Counted from the stretch's first letter, positions 55,064 to 63,409 are shown. The stretch: DNA of 64,000 nt from Microbacterium sp. 1.5R (GCF_001889265.1 NZ_CP018151.1:868001-932000), one strand, 5' to 3'. The notes: generated by a model from the sequence alone, not told the origin. Translations and numbers: made by a program.

Positions 55064-56107
55064 TCAGCCGATGACCTCGGCCAGGTCGTACCCGGCCACG
55101 GTGTCGAGCTGGTCGTAGGTGCACGACCGCGCATCCCGGTCCGGACGCCAGCGGTCGAACTGCACCGTATGGCGGAACCGCGAACCCTCGAGCTGGTCGT
55201 AGCGCACCTCGAGCACGAGCTCGGGGCGCAGCCGGACGAACGAGACATCCTTGGACCCGCTGAAGCGCGAACGCTCACCCTCGCCGGTGAGGGCCTCGCC
55301 GGAGTCGTCGCGCTGCACGAGCGGGGCGAGCTCCTCGACGAGCTCCCGGCGGCGCACATCACTCCATGCGGCCACGCCGCCGACCTGCCGCAGCGTGCCG
55401 TCGGAGTCGTAGAGGCCGACGAGCAGAGACCCGACGCCCGACCCGGACTTGTGCACGCGGTAGCCGAGCGCGACCACGTCAGCGGTGCGGGCATGCTTGA
55501 TCTTGATGAGGGTGCGCTTTCCGGGCGCGTACGGCTGATCGAGTGGCTTGGCGACGACCCCGTCGAGGCCTGCGCCCTCGAACTCGGCGAGCCAGCGCAC
55601 GGCGGCGTCCCGATCGCGGGTGGTGCGCGTGATGTGCAGGGGATGCTCGACCCCTTCCATCAGGGTCTCCAGGCGCGCGCGGCGTTCGGCGAACGGAGTG
55701 CTCAGGAGGTCTTCGTCGTCGACGGCCAGCAGATCGAAGGCGATGAACATCGCAGGCGTCTCCGCGGCGAGCTTCGCCACTCGTGAGGCCGCGGGATGGA
55801 TGCGCTGACTCAGCGCCTCCCAATCGAGTCGCTGCGCCCCCTCGTGTCCCGTGGCCACGACGATCTCTCCGTCGAGCAGGCACGGCCTCGGAAGCAGTCG
55901 CGGGATCGCCTCGACGAGCTCGGGGAAGTATCTCGTCAGCGGTTTCGCGCCGCGGGAGCCGATCTCGACGGTCTCGCCGTCCCAGGCGATCAGCCCGCGG
56001 AATCCGTCCCACTTGGGCTCGAACAGCAGCCCTCCGGCGGTCTTCGCGGGATCGGGGACGGATGCTGCCGCCTTCGCCAGCATCGGGGACGGGATCTCGT
56101 AGCGCAT
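55064..56107 (-). CDS. ATP-dependent DNA ligase (LigC/LigD-ligase type)
   Basis: The 347-residue ligase has the adenylation motif FEPKWDGFRGL with the catalytic lysine, DGEIV, MFIAFDLLAVD, EGAGLDGVVAKPLDQPY and RTLIKIKHARTADVVALG, followed by an OB-fold (about 215-345). It seals nicks using ATP and probably cooperates with the polymerase gene that converges on it. The ATG at 56107 is preceded by CAGGAT six bases upstream (56114-56119), in the leaderless pattern; the longer frame upstream overlaps the next gene. Confidence 0.92.
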   Translation of the reverse strand: MRYEIPSPMLAKAAASVPDPAKTAGGLLFEPKWDGFRGLIAWDGETVEIGSRGAKPLTRYFPELVEAIPRLLPRPCLLDGEIVVATGHEGAQRLDWEALSQRIHPAASRVAKLAAETPAMFIAFDLLAVDDEDLLSTPFAERRARLETLMEGVEHPLHITRTTRDRDAAVRWLAEFEGAGLDGVVAKPLDQPYAPGKRTLIKIKHARTADVVALGYRVHKSGSGVGSLLVGLYDSDGTLRQVGGVAAWSDVRRRELVEELAPLVQRDDSGEALTGEGERSRFSGSKDVSFVRLRPELVLEVRYDQLEGSRFRHTVQFDRWRPDRDARSCTYDQLDTVAGYDLAEVIG

Positions 56108-56157
56108 GGATCCATCCTGGCGTCGGTCGCGTCGCGGCAGAAGGGTGACTTCGCCCG

Positions 56158-57609
56158 TCAGTCGAAGAGGTCGTCGAGGGAGACGCGCATGCCTGCATCC
56201 TTGAGCGCCGTGCGGGCGGCATGCCATCCCGCCATGCCGTTGACGCCCGGGCCGGGCGGTGTCGACGCCGACGCGAGGTACACCCCGTGCATCGGAGTGC
56301 GCCAGGGCGCGATGCCGAGGACCGGGCGCCGCAGCGCCTGCGGGATCGTGAACGCCCCGCCGAGGATGTCGCCGCCGATCTCCGACGGGTTGACCGCCTC
56401 GCGCGACGACGCCGGCACCGAGTGGTGCGCGAGGATGAGGTCCCGGAATCCCGGTGCGAATCGCTCGACCTGACGCGTGATGAGCTCGGTGGCGTCGAGA
56501 TCGGAGTCCTGGGGAACATGGATGTACGCCCACAGCACCGCCTTGCCCTCCGGCGCCCTGCTGGGGTCGAAGACCGAGGGCTGCACCGTCAGGACGTACG
56601 GTCGGTCGCTGATCCGTCCCCGGGCGACAGCGTTCTCACTCGCCCACGTCTCCGCGGCCGATCCGCCGATGTGGACGGTGGGCGACTGGGCGACGTCGGG
56701 ATTCGCCCAGGGAATCGGCCCGTCGAGAGCGAAATCCACCTTCGCAGCGGCGGGGCCGTATCGGTAGTTGCGGATCGCCCGCGCGTAGGCCGCGGGTATG
56801 TCCGGATGGGTGAGGGTGAGGCGGGGCGATGTGTTCAGCATCAGCAGATCACCACGGGCGGGGTCGCCCCAGTCGAGCGACCCCAGGTCGGTGACGTGGA
56901 TGCCCGATTCGACGGATCCGCCATGGGCCTCGATATCGGCGACCATGCTGTCGGCGATGCGCTGCGCGCCGCCTCGCGGGTACATCCATCCGCCGGCGTG
57001 CGCCTGCGCGGCGAGCAGCAGCCCGGCTGCGGCACCGGCGAGCGAGGGGAGCGGGGTGTTCGCGTGCGCCAGGACACCGGCCATCAGCGCGGCGGCCTCT
57101 TCGGTGCGGAAGCTGCGCCGGGCGAGCGGCGTGCCCTGGTCGAGCATCCGCAGCGCGAACCGGAGAGCCGTGATCGGCTCGCGAGGCACCCTGAGCATCT
57201 GATTGCCGGTGAAGTCGACGACACCCTCGACGTGAGTGCTGAGCGGGCGCAGGAGCGACAGCCAGGCCCGCTCGTCGATGCCGAGCCCTGCCGCGGTGCG
57301 TTCGATGTCGCGCCATGCGATTCCGGCTCTGCCGCCGTCTAGCGGGTGCGCGTACGAGATGTCGGGGAGGATCCAGTCCACCCGTTCGGCGAGGCCGAAC
57401 GCCTGGAAGAACGACGAAGAGAGCGCGGCCGGGTGCACGGCGGCGCAGACGTCGTGCCGGAAGCCCGAGAGGGTCGATTCCGTCGTGCGGACTCCGCCGC
57501 CGATCGTGTCGGCGGCTTCGAGCACATGCACCTCGTAGCCGGCGCGCGCGAGGGACACAGCCGCCGCCAGGCCGTTCGGTCCGGAGCCGATGATCGTCGC
57601 GCGTGCCAT
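56158..57609 (-). CDS. phytoene-desaturase-like FAD-dependent oxidoreductase
   Basis: The 483-residue flavoprotein starts with IIGSGPNGLAAAVSLARAGYEVHVLE, the FAD motif, and ends with GVYLASASTPPGPGVNGMAGWHAA, the CrtI/PDS C-terminal signature. PTVHIGGSAAETWASE is central. Such NAD(P)/FAD oxidoreductases (human PYROXD2-like) are widespread; a carotenoid role is possible but no carotenoid genes are nearby. AAGACT lies six bases before the ATG (57616-57621 on this strand), suggesting leaderless transcription. Divergent from the next gene. Confidence 0.88.
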   Translation of the reverse strand: MARATIIGSGPNGLAAAVSLARAGYEVHVLEAADTIGGGVRTTESTLSGFRHDVCAAVHPAALSSSFFQAFGLAERVDWILPDISYAHPLDGGRAGIAWRDIERTAAGLGIDERAWLSLLRPLSTHVEGVVDFTGNQMLRVPREPITALRFALRMLDQGTPLARRSFRTEEAAALMAGVLAHANTPLPSLAGAAAGLLLAAQAHAGGWMYPRGGAQRIADSMVADIEAHGGSVESGIHVTDLGSLDWGDPARGDLLMLNTSPRLTLTHPDIPAAYARAIRNYRYGPAAAKVDFALDGPIPWANPDVAQSPTVHIGGSAAETWASENAVARGRISDRPYVLTVQPSVFDPSRAPEGKAVLWAYIHVPQDSDLDATELITRQVERFAPGFRDLILAHHSVPASSREAVNPSEIGGDILGGAFTIPQALRRPVLGIAPWRTPMHGVYLASASTPPGPGVNGMAGWHAARTALKDAGMRVSLDDLFD

Positions 57610-57650
57610 TCGGCCAGTCTTCCATGCCCGGGCGTGAGATCCTTGAGGAA

Positions 57651-58136
57651 ATGAATGAAGTTCAGGGCCCGACCCCCACAGGCAACTCCCGTCCGTACCG
57701 AACCCTCGCGGAGGCGCTCCGCGCGCATCGCATCGCCGAGGAGAACCACGAGTTCATCTCCGCGATCACCGACGCCGTCGGCATCTCCTCCTATATCGAC
57801 CGCGGTCGCTACATCGAGGCTATCCGCCGCGGCGACGGCGCCCCGCTGCACATCGGCAAGACCTACACCAACGGCTTCACCGAGGACGAGACGATCGTCA
57901 TCGGCTCGACGCCCCTGCGACTGCAGCCGAGCGAGGGACGCGCACCGTACTTCTACGTGACGCACCCGAGCGAGTTCCGCCCGATCGCGCCTGTCAAGGC
58001 GAAGAGATCGACGACCCCTCGTGTCGCGGCTGCGCCGAAGGCCGAGCGCGCGACCAAGACGGAAGAGCGCGACTACGGCGTGTGCGACGTCTGCTTCATG
58101 GTGAAGACGCCGGCCGGCGGCTGCGGCTGCGACTGA
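57651..58136 (+). CDS. small conserved protein with Cys-rich C-terminus
   Basis: Function not recognised. The 161-residue product has a helical, charged N-terminal half with KTYTNGFTEDETIVIG and YVTHPSEFRPI blocks, a basic Ala/Lys linker (about 115-140) and a C-terminal DYGVCDVCFMV...GGCGCD with two closely spaced cysteine pairs that could bind a metal ion. The ATG at 57651 has GAGGAA very close before it; an in-frame ATG at 57624 is possible. Confidence 0.7.
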   Translation: MNEVQGPTPTGNSRPYRTLAEALRAHRIAEENHEFISAITDAVGISSYIDRGRYIEAIRRGDGAPLHIGKTYTNGFTEDETIVIGSTPLRLQPSEGRAPYFYVTHPSEFRPIAPVKAKRSTTPRVAAAPKAERATKTEERDYGVCDVCFMVKTPAGGCGCD

Positions 58137-58166
58137 CGTCCTCGTCGGCGCCGCGGTGGTGAGCGC

Positions 58167-59402
58167 TCAGGTGAAGGCGCTCATCCCCGTGATGTCGCGC
58201 CCGAGCAGCAGCGCCTGCACGCTCTCGGTGCCCTCATAGGTGTGGATCGCCTCGATGTCGGCCATGTGCTGCATCACACCGTTCTCGAGCAGGATGCCGT
58301 TGCCGCCGAGGAGGTCACGGGCGACGGATGCCACGCGTCGAGCTGCTCGCGTGTTGTGGAACTTCGCCAGCGAGGCCTGCGTGGGGCGAAGCTCACCCGC
58401 GGTCTCGAGGTCTGCGAGGCGACGGCAGTACAGCTGCATGGCCGTGAGGTCCTCGAGCATGTGCGTGAGGCGCTCCTGCACCATCTGGAACTTGGCGAGC
58501 GGCTTGCCGAACTGGATGCGCTGGGTCGAGTAGGCCAGCGCCGCCTCGTAGCAGGCCGTCGCGTGGCCGAGGGCCGACCACGCGACCCCTGAGCGGGTGG
58601 CGTAGAGGACGACCGACGCGTCCTTGAAGCTCTTGGTGCCAGGGAGCACGGAGTCGAGCGGCACCCGGACGTCGTCGAGCACGATGTGAGCCTGGTGGAT
58701 CGCCCTCAGCGAGGCCTTGCCGCGGATCGGGGTCCCTGTGTATCCGGGGGTGTCCTGTTCGACGAGGAAGCACCGGACCGCACCGTGTTCGGGCGCCGTC
58801 TCGTCGTCGACGCGGGCCCACACGAAAGTGATGCCGCCCGAGGCGCCGTTGCCGATCCACTTCTTCGCGCCGCGGATGACCCACTCGTCGCCGTCGCGGC
58901 GGGCCACGGTCTCCAGCGATACCGAATCAGACCCGTGGTCGGGCTCGGTGAGGGCGAAGGATCCGAAGACCGAGCCGTCGGCCAGAGCCGTGAGCCACTT
59001 CTCCTGCTGAGCGGGGGATCCGAAGAGCGCCAGGGTGCGCAGCGCGAGCCCGCCTTGGACGGCGAGCACGGTGCCGAGCGACCCGTCGCCGCGCGAGATC
59101 TCCATGTTCACGAGCCCGGCAGCGAGGGGAGAGAGCCGGGTGAGGGCAGGATGCTCGATGCCATCGACGACGAGATCCATCTCGCCCATTCGGCGCGCGG
59201 CCTCGAGCGGATACTCCGCGCGATCCCAGGCGTCCGCCATCTGAGGCCCGACCTCGTCGATGTAGGCCTTGGCGCGATCCCAGGCCGACCGGTCGGCGTC
59301 GGGGATGTCGGCGAAGACGGCGTAGTAATCGCTGTCCTGTCGCCCGGTGATGTCGTACGACGAGACGCGCTCGCCGGGCAGGGGAGAGGCTGCGGTGCTC
59401 AT
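58167..59402 (-). CDS. acyl-CoA dehydrogenase (glutaryl-CoA dehydrogenase-like)
   Basis: The 411-residue flavoprotein has SFALTEPDHGSDSVSLET (acyl-CoA/FAD region), KKWIGNGASGGITFVWAR, AYSTQRIQFGKPLAKFQ, ARDLLGGNGILLENG and HTYEGTESVQALLLGRDITG, with the catalytic Glu of the YEGT motif. The sequence leans to the glutaryl-CoA dehydrogenase branch, but the substrate is inferred. The ATG at 59402 follows AAGGAG. A perfect palindrome at 59438-59452 lies in its promoter, probably the site of the TetR regulator encoded just upstream. Confidence 0.92.
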   Translation of the reverse strand: MSTAASPLPGERVSSYDITGRQDSDYYAVFADIPDADRSAWDRAKAYIDEVGPQMADAWDRAEYPLEAARRMGEMDLVVDGIEHPALTRLSPLAAGLVNMEISRGDGSLGTVLAVQGGLALRTLALFGSPAQQEKWLTALADGSVFGSFALTEPDHGSDSVSLETVARRDGDEWVIRGAKKWIGNGASGGITFVWARVDDETAPEHGAVRCFLVEQDTPGYTGTPIRGKASLRAIHQAHIVLDDVRVPLDSVLPGTKSFKDASVVLYATRSGVAWSALGHATACYEAALAYSTQRIQFGKPLAKFQMVQERLTHMLEDLTAMQLYCRRLADLETAGELRPTQASLAKFHNTRAARRVASVARDLLGGNGILLENGVMQHMADIEAIHTYEGTESVQALLLGRDITGMSAFT

Positions 59403-59437
59403 GGTGACTCCTTCGTGACACCAAGTATCGTACGCTC

Positions 59438-59452
59438 TGAAACTCGGTTTCA
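59438..59452. promoter_or_regulatory. TetR-type operator palindrome
   Basis: TGAAAC, TCG, GTTTCA: a perfect 6-N3-6 palindrome between the TetR gene and the acyl-CoA dehydrogenase. On the minus strand it lies just upstream of a TACGAT -10 candidate, so binding would block the dehydrogenase promoter. Confidence 0.65.
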
Positions 59453-59477
59453 CGACTCCGGTGGAGAGAGTCCTGGT

Positions 59478-60140
59478 TCAGTCGAGTTGAGAGCGCAGGC
59501 GCCGGGTGACCTCGGCGATCGGCATCGAGCGAGGGAACACGGCGACGACCACGTCATCCGGAGCCTCGGAGACCGCGTCGGAAGGCACCCCGTAGCGGCG
59601 GCGGACGTCGGCGAGCGCCGTCTGCAGCGTCGAGAGCGGCACCTTCTTCTTGCCGCGCAGCAGCTGCCGCAGCACATGGTTGTGCACGGCGGTGACGAGG
59701 GCGGAGAACCCGACGGCATCGAGAGGATCGATCCCGGGGAGCGAGCTGCGCAGATAGTCGTCGAACAGCCGCTCGTAGCGGAACACCGTGATGATCTCGC
59801 GCTCACGGAGCACCGGCACCTGGCGGACGATCTGGTAGCGGCGACGCGCGAGTTCGGGATCGTGCGCGAAGTGGGCGAAGACCGACTCGGATGCCGCGCA
59901 GACCGCACGCCAGGGATCGTCATGCCCTTCCGCGAGGAAGGTCCGCAACTGGTCGAGCAGCACCTCATGGTCCGCGAAGACCACATCTTCTTTGCCGCCG
60001 AACTGGCGGAAGAAGGTCGAGCGTGAGACGCCTGCGGCCTTCGCGATCTGCTCGACGGAGGTCTGGTCGAAGCCCTGTGACGCGAAGAGCTCGAGTGCAG
60101 CGGCCACGACGCCGGTGCGCAGTTCTGCGGATTCGTGCAT
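59478..60140 (-). CDS. TetR family transcriptional regulator
   Basis: A 220-residue protein with the TetR helix-turn-helix TSVEQIAKAAGVSRSTFFRQFGGKEDVVFA (about 27-56) and a C-terminal ligand-binding helical domain (about 85-185). It lies directly upstream of the acyl-CoA dehydrogenase gene, whose promoter contains a palindrome, so repression of fatty or aromatic acyl-CoA oxidation is the simplest reading. TAGGCT sits six bases before the ATG (60147-60152), the leaderless pattern. Confidence 0.9.
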   Translation of the reverse strand: MHESAELRTGVVAAALELFASQGFDQTSVEQIAKAAGVSRSTFFRQFGGKEDVVFADHEVLLDQLRTFLAEGHDDPWRAVCAASESVFAHFAHDPELARRRYQIVRQVPVLREREIITVFRYERLFDDYLRSSLPGIDPLDAVGFSALVTAVHNHVLRQLLRGKKKVPLSTLQTALADVRRRYGVPSDAVSEAPDDVVVAVFPRSMPIAEVTRRLRSQLD

Positions 60141-60146
60141 GGAATG

Positions 60147-60152
60147 AGCCTA
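60147..60152 (-). promoter_or_regulatory. -10 box of leaderless tetR promoter
   Basis: TAGGCT on the minus strand, six bases before the ATG at 60140. Confidence 0.5.
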
Positions 60153-60231
60153 GACCTGTCGATGTCGTCGACGATCATGGGCGGTCGCCGTAGGGCGTGA
60201 GGCCGTGGCGACCGGACGGAGGCGTGGCCGT

Positions 60232-60492
60232 CTATGCCGTCGGACGGACGCCGCTGACGCGGTTCCAGATCTCCACTCGGTGGGTGAAGTCGGCGAGGGC
60301 CTCGGATTCCGCGTCGAAGGCGCGGAGCGAACCGGCGATGGGTTGTGCGCGTTCGTCTTGGATCCAGGTCTGGAAACCGTTCCTGCCGAAGGTCAGGACG
60401 ATGACGTTCGGCTTGCCGCGCGGGTCCTCGAAGAGGGAGTACCCGGCATGGCCGCGTGCGCGGAGGTCGGCGAGCACGGTGTCACGGTTCAT
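60232..60492 (-). CDS. candidate immunity protein 2 of the TNT toxin locus
   Basis: An 86-residue soluble protein of unknown family, with an F..ESEAL..F block near residues 58-68. Its start overlaps the stop of the orphan TNT module upstream by four bases. Its C-terminal helix and the preceding W..DER segment look similar to the 94-residue protein at 60929-61213 (W..DER and F..EAEAL..F), so the two are probably paralogous immunity proteins. Immunity function is inferred from position and small size. Last gene of the operon. Confidence 0.7.
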   Translation of the reverse strand: MNRDTVLADLRARGHAGYSLFEDPRGKPNVIVLTFGRNGFQTWIQDERAQPIAGSLRAFDAESEALADFTHRVEIWNRVSGVRPTA

Positions 60493-60932
60493 GCCAGTCC
60501 TCCAGGGACGCTCAGTTCGCGCACGAGTCCGAGTCGCAGATAGAACGAGAGCGGCAGGGGCAGCACGAGCTGGGTGGCGCCGCCGGGTTCGCCGAATGCG
60601 GGAGCCACCCTGCCGCTGTAGATGGGCTCGTCCCAGCGGTAGTAGCCGATGTCCACGAGATCATCCAGGTCGCGGCGAAGCGCGGCATCGCCGGATCGCT
60701 CGTATGCGGCACGGACGTGTACGCAATCGCCGATGACGATGAACTGGTGGTACGCCGACGGATTCTCGACCCAGGGGAGCGAGCGCTCAGGATACGCAGC
60801 GGGCTGCCCGTTCTCGACGAGGTAGACGTAGCGGGTGTTCACGGGGCCGTACATGTCCCAGACCTCCGCGCCGGCCGGCACGGGCTCGCGAGTGAGGGCG
60901 CGGCCGTCGGGGCCGATCCAGACCTCGGTCAT
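60489..60932 (-). CDS. orphan TNT-domain (NAD glycohydrolase-like) toxin module
   Basis: The 147-residue protein is a TNT domain with almost nothing in front. The spacing of conserved residues matches tuberculosis necrotizing toxin: Tyr35, Arg50 (ERSLP), His62 (AYHQF) and Gln121 in PAFGEPGGATQ. The first family arginine, expected at residue 27 in the D-R-Y-G motif, is Met here (DMYG). It lacks the long N-terminal secretion region of the full toxin at 61210-62670, as expected of a displaced toxin tip left by recombination. Both ends overlap small immunity-like genes by four bases. Confidence 0.8.
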   Translation of the reverse strand: MTEVWIGPDGRALTREPVPAGAEVWDMYGPVNTRYVYLVENGQPAAYPERSLPWVENPSAYHQFIVIGDCVHVRAAYERSGDAALRRDLDDLVDIGYYRWDEPIYSGRVAPAFGEPGGATQLVLPLPLSFYLRLGLVRELSVPGGLA

Positions 60933-61213
60933 GCGGAGTCCCCGATCCGGCGCACAGCGGTGGAATCCGCTGCCTTGTGCGACCGTGCCATCCGCAGGAA
61001 CTGGTCGAGAGCCTCGGCTTCGGAGGAGAAGCGCGACGGGCCGAAGAACCGGTCGCCGCGCTCGTCGGTGTCCCACACGATCCACTCATCGCCGTCGCGA
61101 TCGATCCATGCCGACCGTTCGCGACGGCCGGTGCGCCCGAACCAGTTCGCGGTGGCGGTGAGCTGTTCGTCCTGGATGATGCGCTGTGCGTCGGCGGCGG
61201 TGAGGTTCGTCAT
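60929..61213 (-). CDS. candidate immunity protein 1 of the TNT toxin locus
   Basis: A 94-residue soluble protein (WFGRTGRRERSAWIDRDGDE, later FSSEAEALDQFLRMAR). It overlaps the full-length toxin stop and the orphan module start by four bases each (ATGA). Position directly after a polymorphic toxin is the usual place of its immunity gene, so it probably blocks the TNT domain encoded before it. The family is not recognised. Confidence 0.75.
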   Translation of the reverse strand: MTNLTAADAQRIIQDEQLTATANWFGRTGRRERSAWIDRDGDEWIVWDTDERGDRFFGPSRFSSEAEALDQFLRMARSHKAADSTAVRRIGDSA

Positions 61214-62670
61214 GGGATCTCCTTAAGCAGGCCTAGCGCGATGAGCTGCTCCGCGGTGAGCGGAAGCTGCACCTGGGAGCCGCCACCCGGCGAGCCGAAT
61301 CCGGGCGCGATGTCTCCCTGGTACCCCTGTGAACCGAGGTATTCGGGCTTGAGACCGCCCGCCAGGAGTTCGTCCTTGACGTGCTGAGGGGCGCTGTCGA
61401 ACGCACCACGCAGATCGGACAGGTCGCCGACGACCTCGTAGCGGTGGTAATGCGCGGGATTCTCGACGTAGGGCAGGGAACGCTGGTCGTACGTGTACGG
61501 CCCGTCATCCGGCACCGGTGAGGTGTATCGACCGTCGGGGGGACCGTAGCGGTCGAGCACGTCGCCGGGCTGCGGCGTGTGCGGCTGTCGGATCGGATTG
61601 TCGTTGGCATCCAGCACGTACCCGCCGCCGGGCACCTGGCTCCAGTCTATGCTCCCATCCGGCTGAAGGACCTCAGGCCCCTTGGGGATCTGCACGTCGG
61701 GTGGGAGTGTGCCGGTGTCGGCGAAGTCGTCGGCGTACTGCGGGTAGTTGCGCTCGAGGTATGTCTGGAGCTGCTCGTCGGTGAGCATGCTCTGGTCGCG
61801 CACGCTGGGACCGGGCGAGGTGGGCCCGTCCGGCGTCGTGCCGTCGGGCGGGGTGTGGGGAGGCGTGCCGTTCGGGCTGTGCGGTGCTCCGGGGCCGGAG
61901 GGAGCGTTTCCGCCGCCCGGACCGCGCGAGAAGAGGTCTCCGAGGCGCTGGAAGAGCGCCTTGAGTTCGTCCAGGTGCTTGGCGAGAGCCGTGACGGCGT
62001 CGACGAGCTTGAGCACCGTGCCGGAGATCCGGGCGGTCATCGCCGAGACGCGGCTCGTCGCCTGCGCGATGACATAGGGGGTGGCGGTGCCGAGTGAGAT
62101 GACCAGCGTGCTCGCGTAGGAGATCAGCGAGCCCACGAGCTGCGAGAGCGTGTCGCGCACGAGCTCATGAACGACCTGGACGAGCATGGATGCCGCTTCC
62201 ATGCCGGTCTTCATGCCGCCCGCCCACGCGCCCGCGGCGGAGATATGAGCGGCGACGTCCGCCTGGAGTCGGAGGTACGCGGCGATCGCCTCGCCCGACA
62301 TCGAGCTCACGTCGGCGAGTCGGGAATCGAGGGTCTCGCCCGCCTGCTGCAGATGCTGGGCGATGTTGCCCCACGTCGCGGCGAATCCGGCGACTTCACC
62401 TGCGTCGCCGGTCAGGTCGTTGAGCCAGCCTTTGAGCGGCTCGAGATGGTCCATGAGCCAGCCCAGACCCGCCGCGATCAGCGATCCGAGCGGATCCATC
62501 GCCGTCGCGACGGTGTTCGCCAGGGCGGAGAACGATGCGAGGCCTCCGGCCACCCAGTCTCCGCTCTCGATGGCGTTGACGAGCTCGTAGCCGTCCTCGA
62601 GCAGCCCTGCGCCGCTGAACGGCGTCGTCGGATCGATCGGTCCGGCCACCAGCGGGTTCGGCGGCGTCAT
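61210..62670 (-). CDS. polymorphic toxin: helical export region plus TNT (NAD glycohydrolase) domain
   Basis: The 486-residue protein has a helical WXG/PPE-like N-terminal half (about 1-245), a Gly/Pro/Ser/Thr linker (about 250-290) and a C-terminal TNT domain (about 355-486). Residues that, from memory, form the NAD-cleaving site of M. tuberculosis CpnT are kept with the same spacing: Arg374 (DRYG), Tyr382, Arg397 (QRSLP), His409 and Gln466 (GFGSPGGGSQ). No signal peptide; the preceding type VII target gene suggests ESX-type export. Its start overlaps that gene by four bases. Confidence 0.88.
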   Translation of the reverse strand: MTPPNPLVAGPIDPTTPFSGAGLLEDGYELVNAIESGDWVAGGLASFSALANTVATAMDPLGSLIAAGLGWLMDHLEPLKGWLNDLTGDAGEVAGFAATWGNIAQHLQQAGETLDSRLADVSSMSGEAIAAYLRLQADVAAHISAAGAWAGGMKTGMEAASMLVQVVHELVRDTLSQLVGSLISYASTLVISLGTATPYVIAQATSRVSAMTARISGTVLKLVDAVTALAKHLDELKALFQRLGDLFSRGPGGGNAPSGPGAPHSPNGTPPHTPPDGTTPDGPTSPGPSVRDQSMLTDEQLQTYLERNYPQYADDFADTGTLPPDVQIPKGPEVLQPDGSIDWSQVPGGGYVLDANDNPIRQPHTPQPGDVLDRYGPPDGRYTSPVPDDGPYTYDQRSLPYVENPAHYHRYEVVGDLSDLRGAFDSAPQHVKDELLAGGLKPEYLGSQGYQGDIAPGFGSPGGGSQVQLPLTAEQLIALGLLKEIP

Positions 62671-62996
62671 CGGACGCCGCCCTCGACCGACGCCATCAGA
62701 CCGCTGATCGTGTCGAGCTGTCGCTGCTCGCCCTCATCGAAGTCATCGGCGAGACCTTTGAGCTGTTCCTCGGACTGCTCGAGCATGGTCGCCGCGGCGG
62801 AGATCGCGCCGATGGCGATCGACGAGACGAGTTGCGCAGGCGGAACCAGGAACGCGCACATCACCCCGAACGCCCCGCCGCCGATGTTCATCGACCCGGC
62901 GGCGTTCTCGGCGAGCCTGACATCCGACGCGATCTGGCCGACGCGCTGCGCGTGCCTGCGCACCGTCTCGGTGTCTACCGCGATCAGCTCCGCCAT
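62667..62996 (-). CDS. type VII secretion target (EspC/WXG-like)
   Basis: The 109-residue protein has two helical halves, IAVDTETVRRHAQRVGQIASDVRLAE and EEQLKGLADDFDEGEQRQLDTISGLM, around a turn with GGGAFGVMCAFLVPPAQLV, as in EspC-type ESX substrates. It starts one base into the preceding gene and ends overlapping the toxin start by four bases. I infer that it helps export or chaperone the toxin. ESX ATPase or core genes are absent from this window. Confidence 0.78.
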   Translation of the reverse strand: MAELIAVDTETVRRHAQRVGQIASDVRLAENAAGSMNIGGGAFGVMCAFLVPPAQLVSSIAIGAISAAATMLEQSEEQLKGLADDFDEGEQRQLDTISGLMASVEGGVR

Positions 62997-63409
62997 CAGC
63001 GGTACTCGATCCGTGGCTGGCCGTCCTGACTCGGGTCGGGGAGCTGAGCGATCTCTTCACGCAGGTGCTCGACGGCTGCGTCGTCCGCGCCGAACGCCTC
63101 GGCGGCGATCTCGACGGCCTTCGCGCCGGCCGCGCGCTGCGCATCTCCGGCGAGGGAGACGATCAGAGCGCCCAGGGCTGCGGGGGATCGGTCGTATGCG
63201 GCATCCGTGAGCGTGACCTCGGCGAGCCGACCGGAGGAATCCACCGTGACCGCGACATCACGGCCAGGCGACGTCGCCCGCTCACGCACGGCAGCGATGT
63301 CGTCGCGCACCTGCTCGGCCTGTGCCGCGCGGCGCTCTGCGTCTCTGACCTGCTGCTCGATGCGGGCCCGTGTGGCGATCGGATCCGACCAGTCGAACGT
63401 GTCCGTCAT
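62996..63409 (-). CDS. YbaB/EbfC-like protein, first gene of the toxin operon
   Basis: A 137-residue protein with a coiled-coil N-terminal half (about 10-50) and a GRDVAVTVDSSGRLAEVTLTD block that resembles the YbaB/EbfC DNA-binding family often encoded with ESX and polymorphic-toxin loci in Actinobacteria. Its ATG at 63409 follows GGGGGAG; an in-frame ATG six codons upstream is less well placed. Its stop overlaps the type VII target start by one base. Role in the locus unknown. Confidence 0.78.
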   Translation of the reverse strand: MTDTFDWSDPIATRARIEQQVRDAERRAAQAEQVRDDIAAVRERATSPGRDVAVTVDSSGRLAEVTLTDAAYDRSPAALGALIVSLAGDAQRAAGAKAVEIAAEAFGADDAAVEHLREEIAQLPDPSQDGQPRIEYR

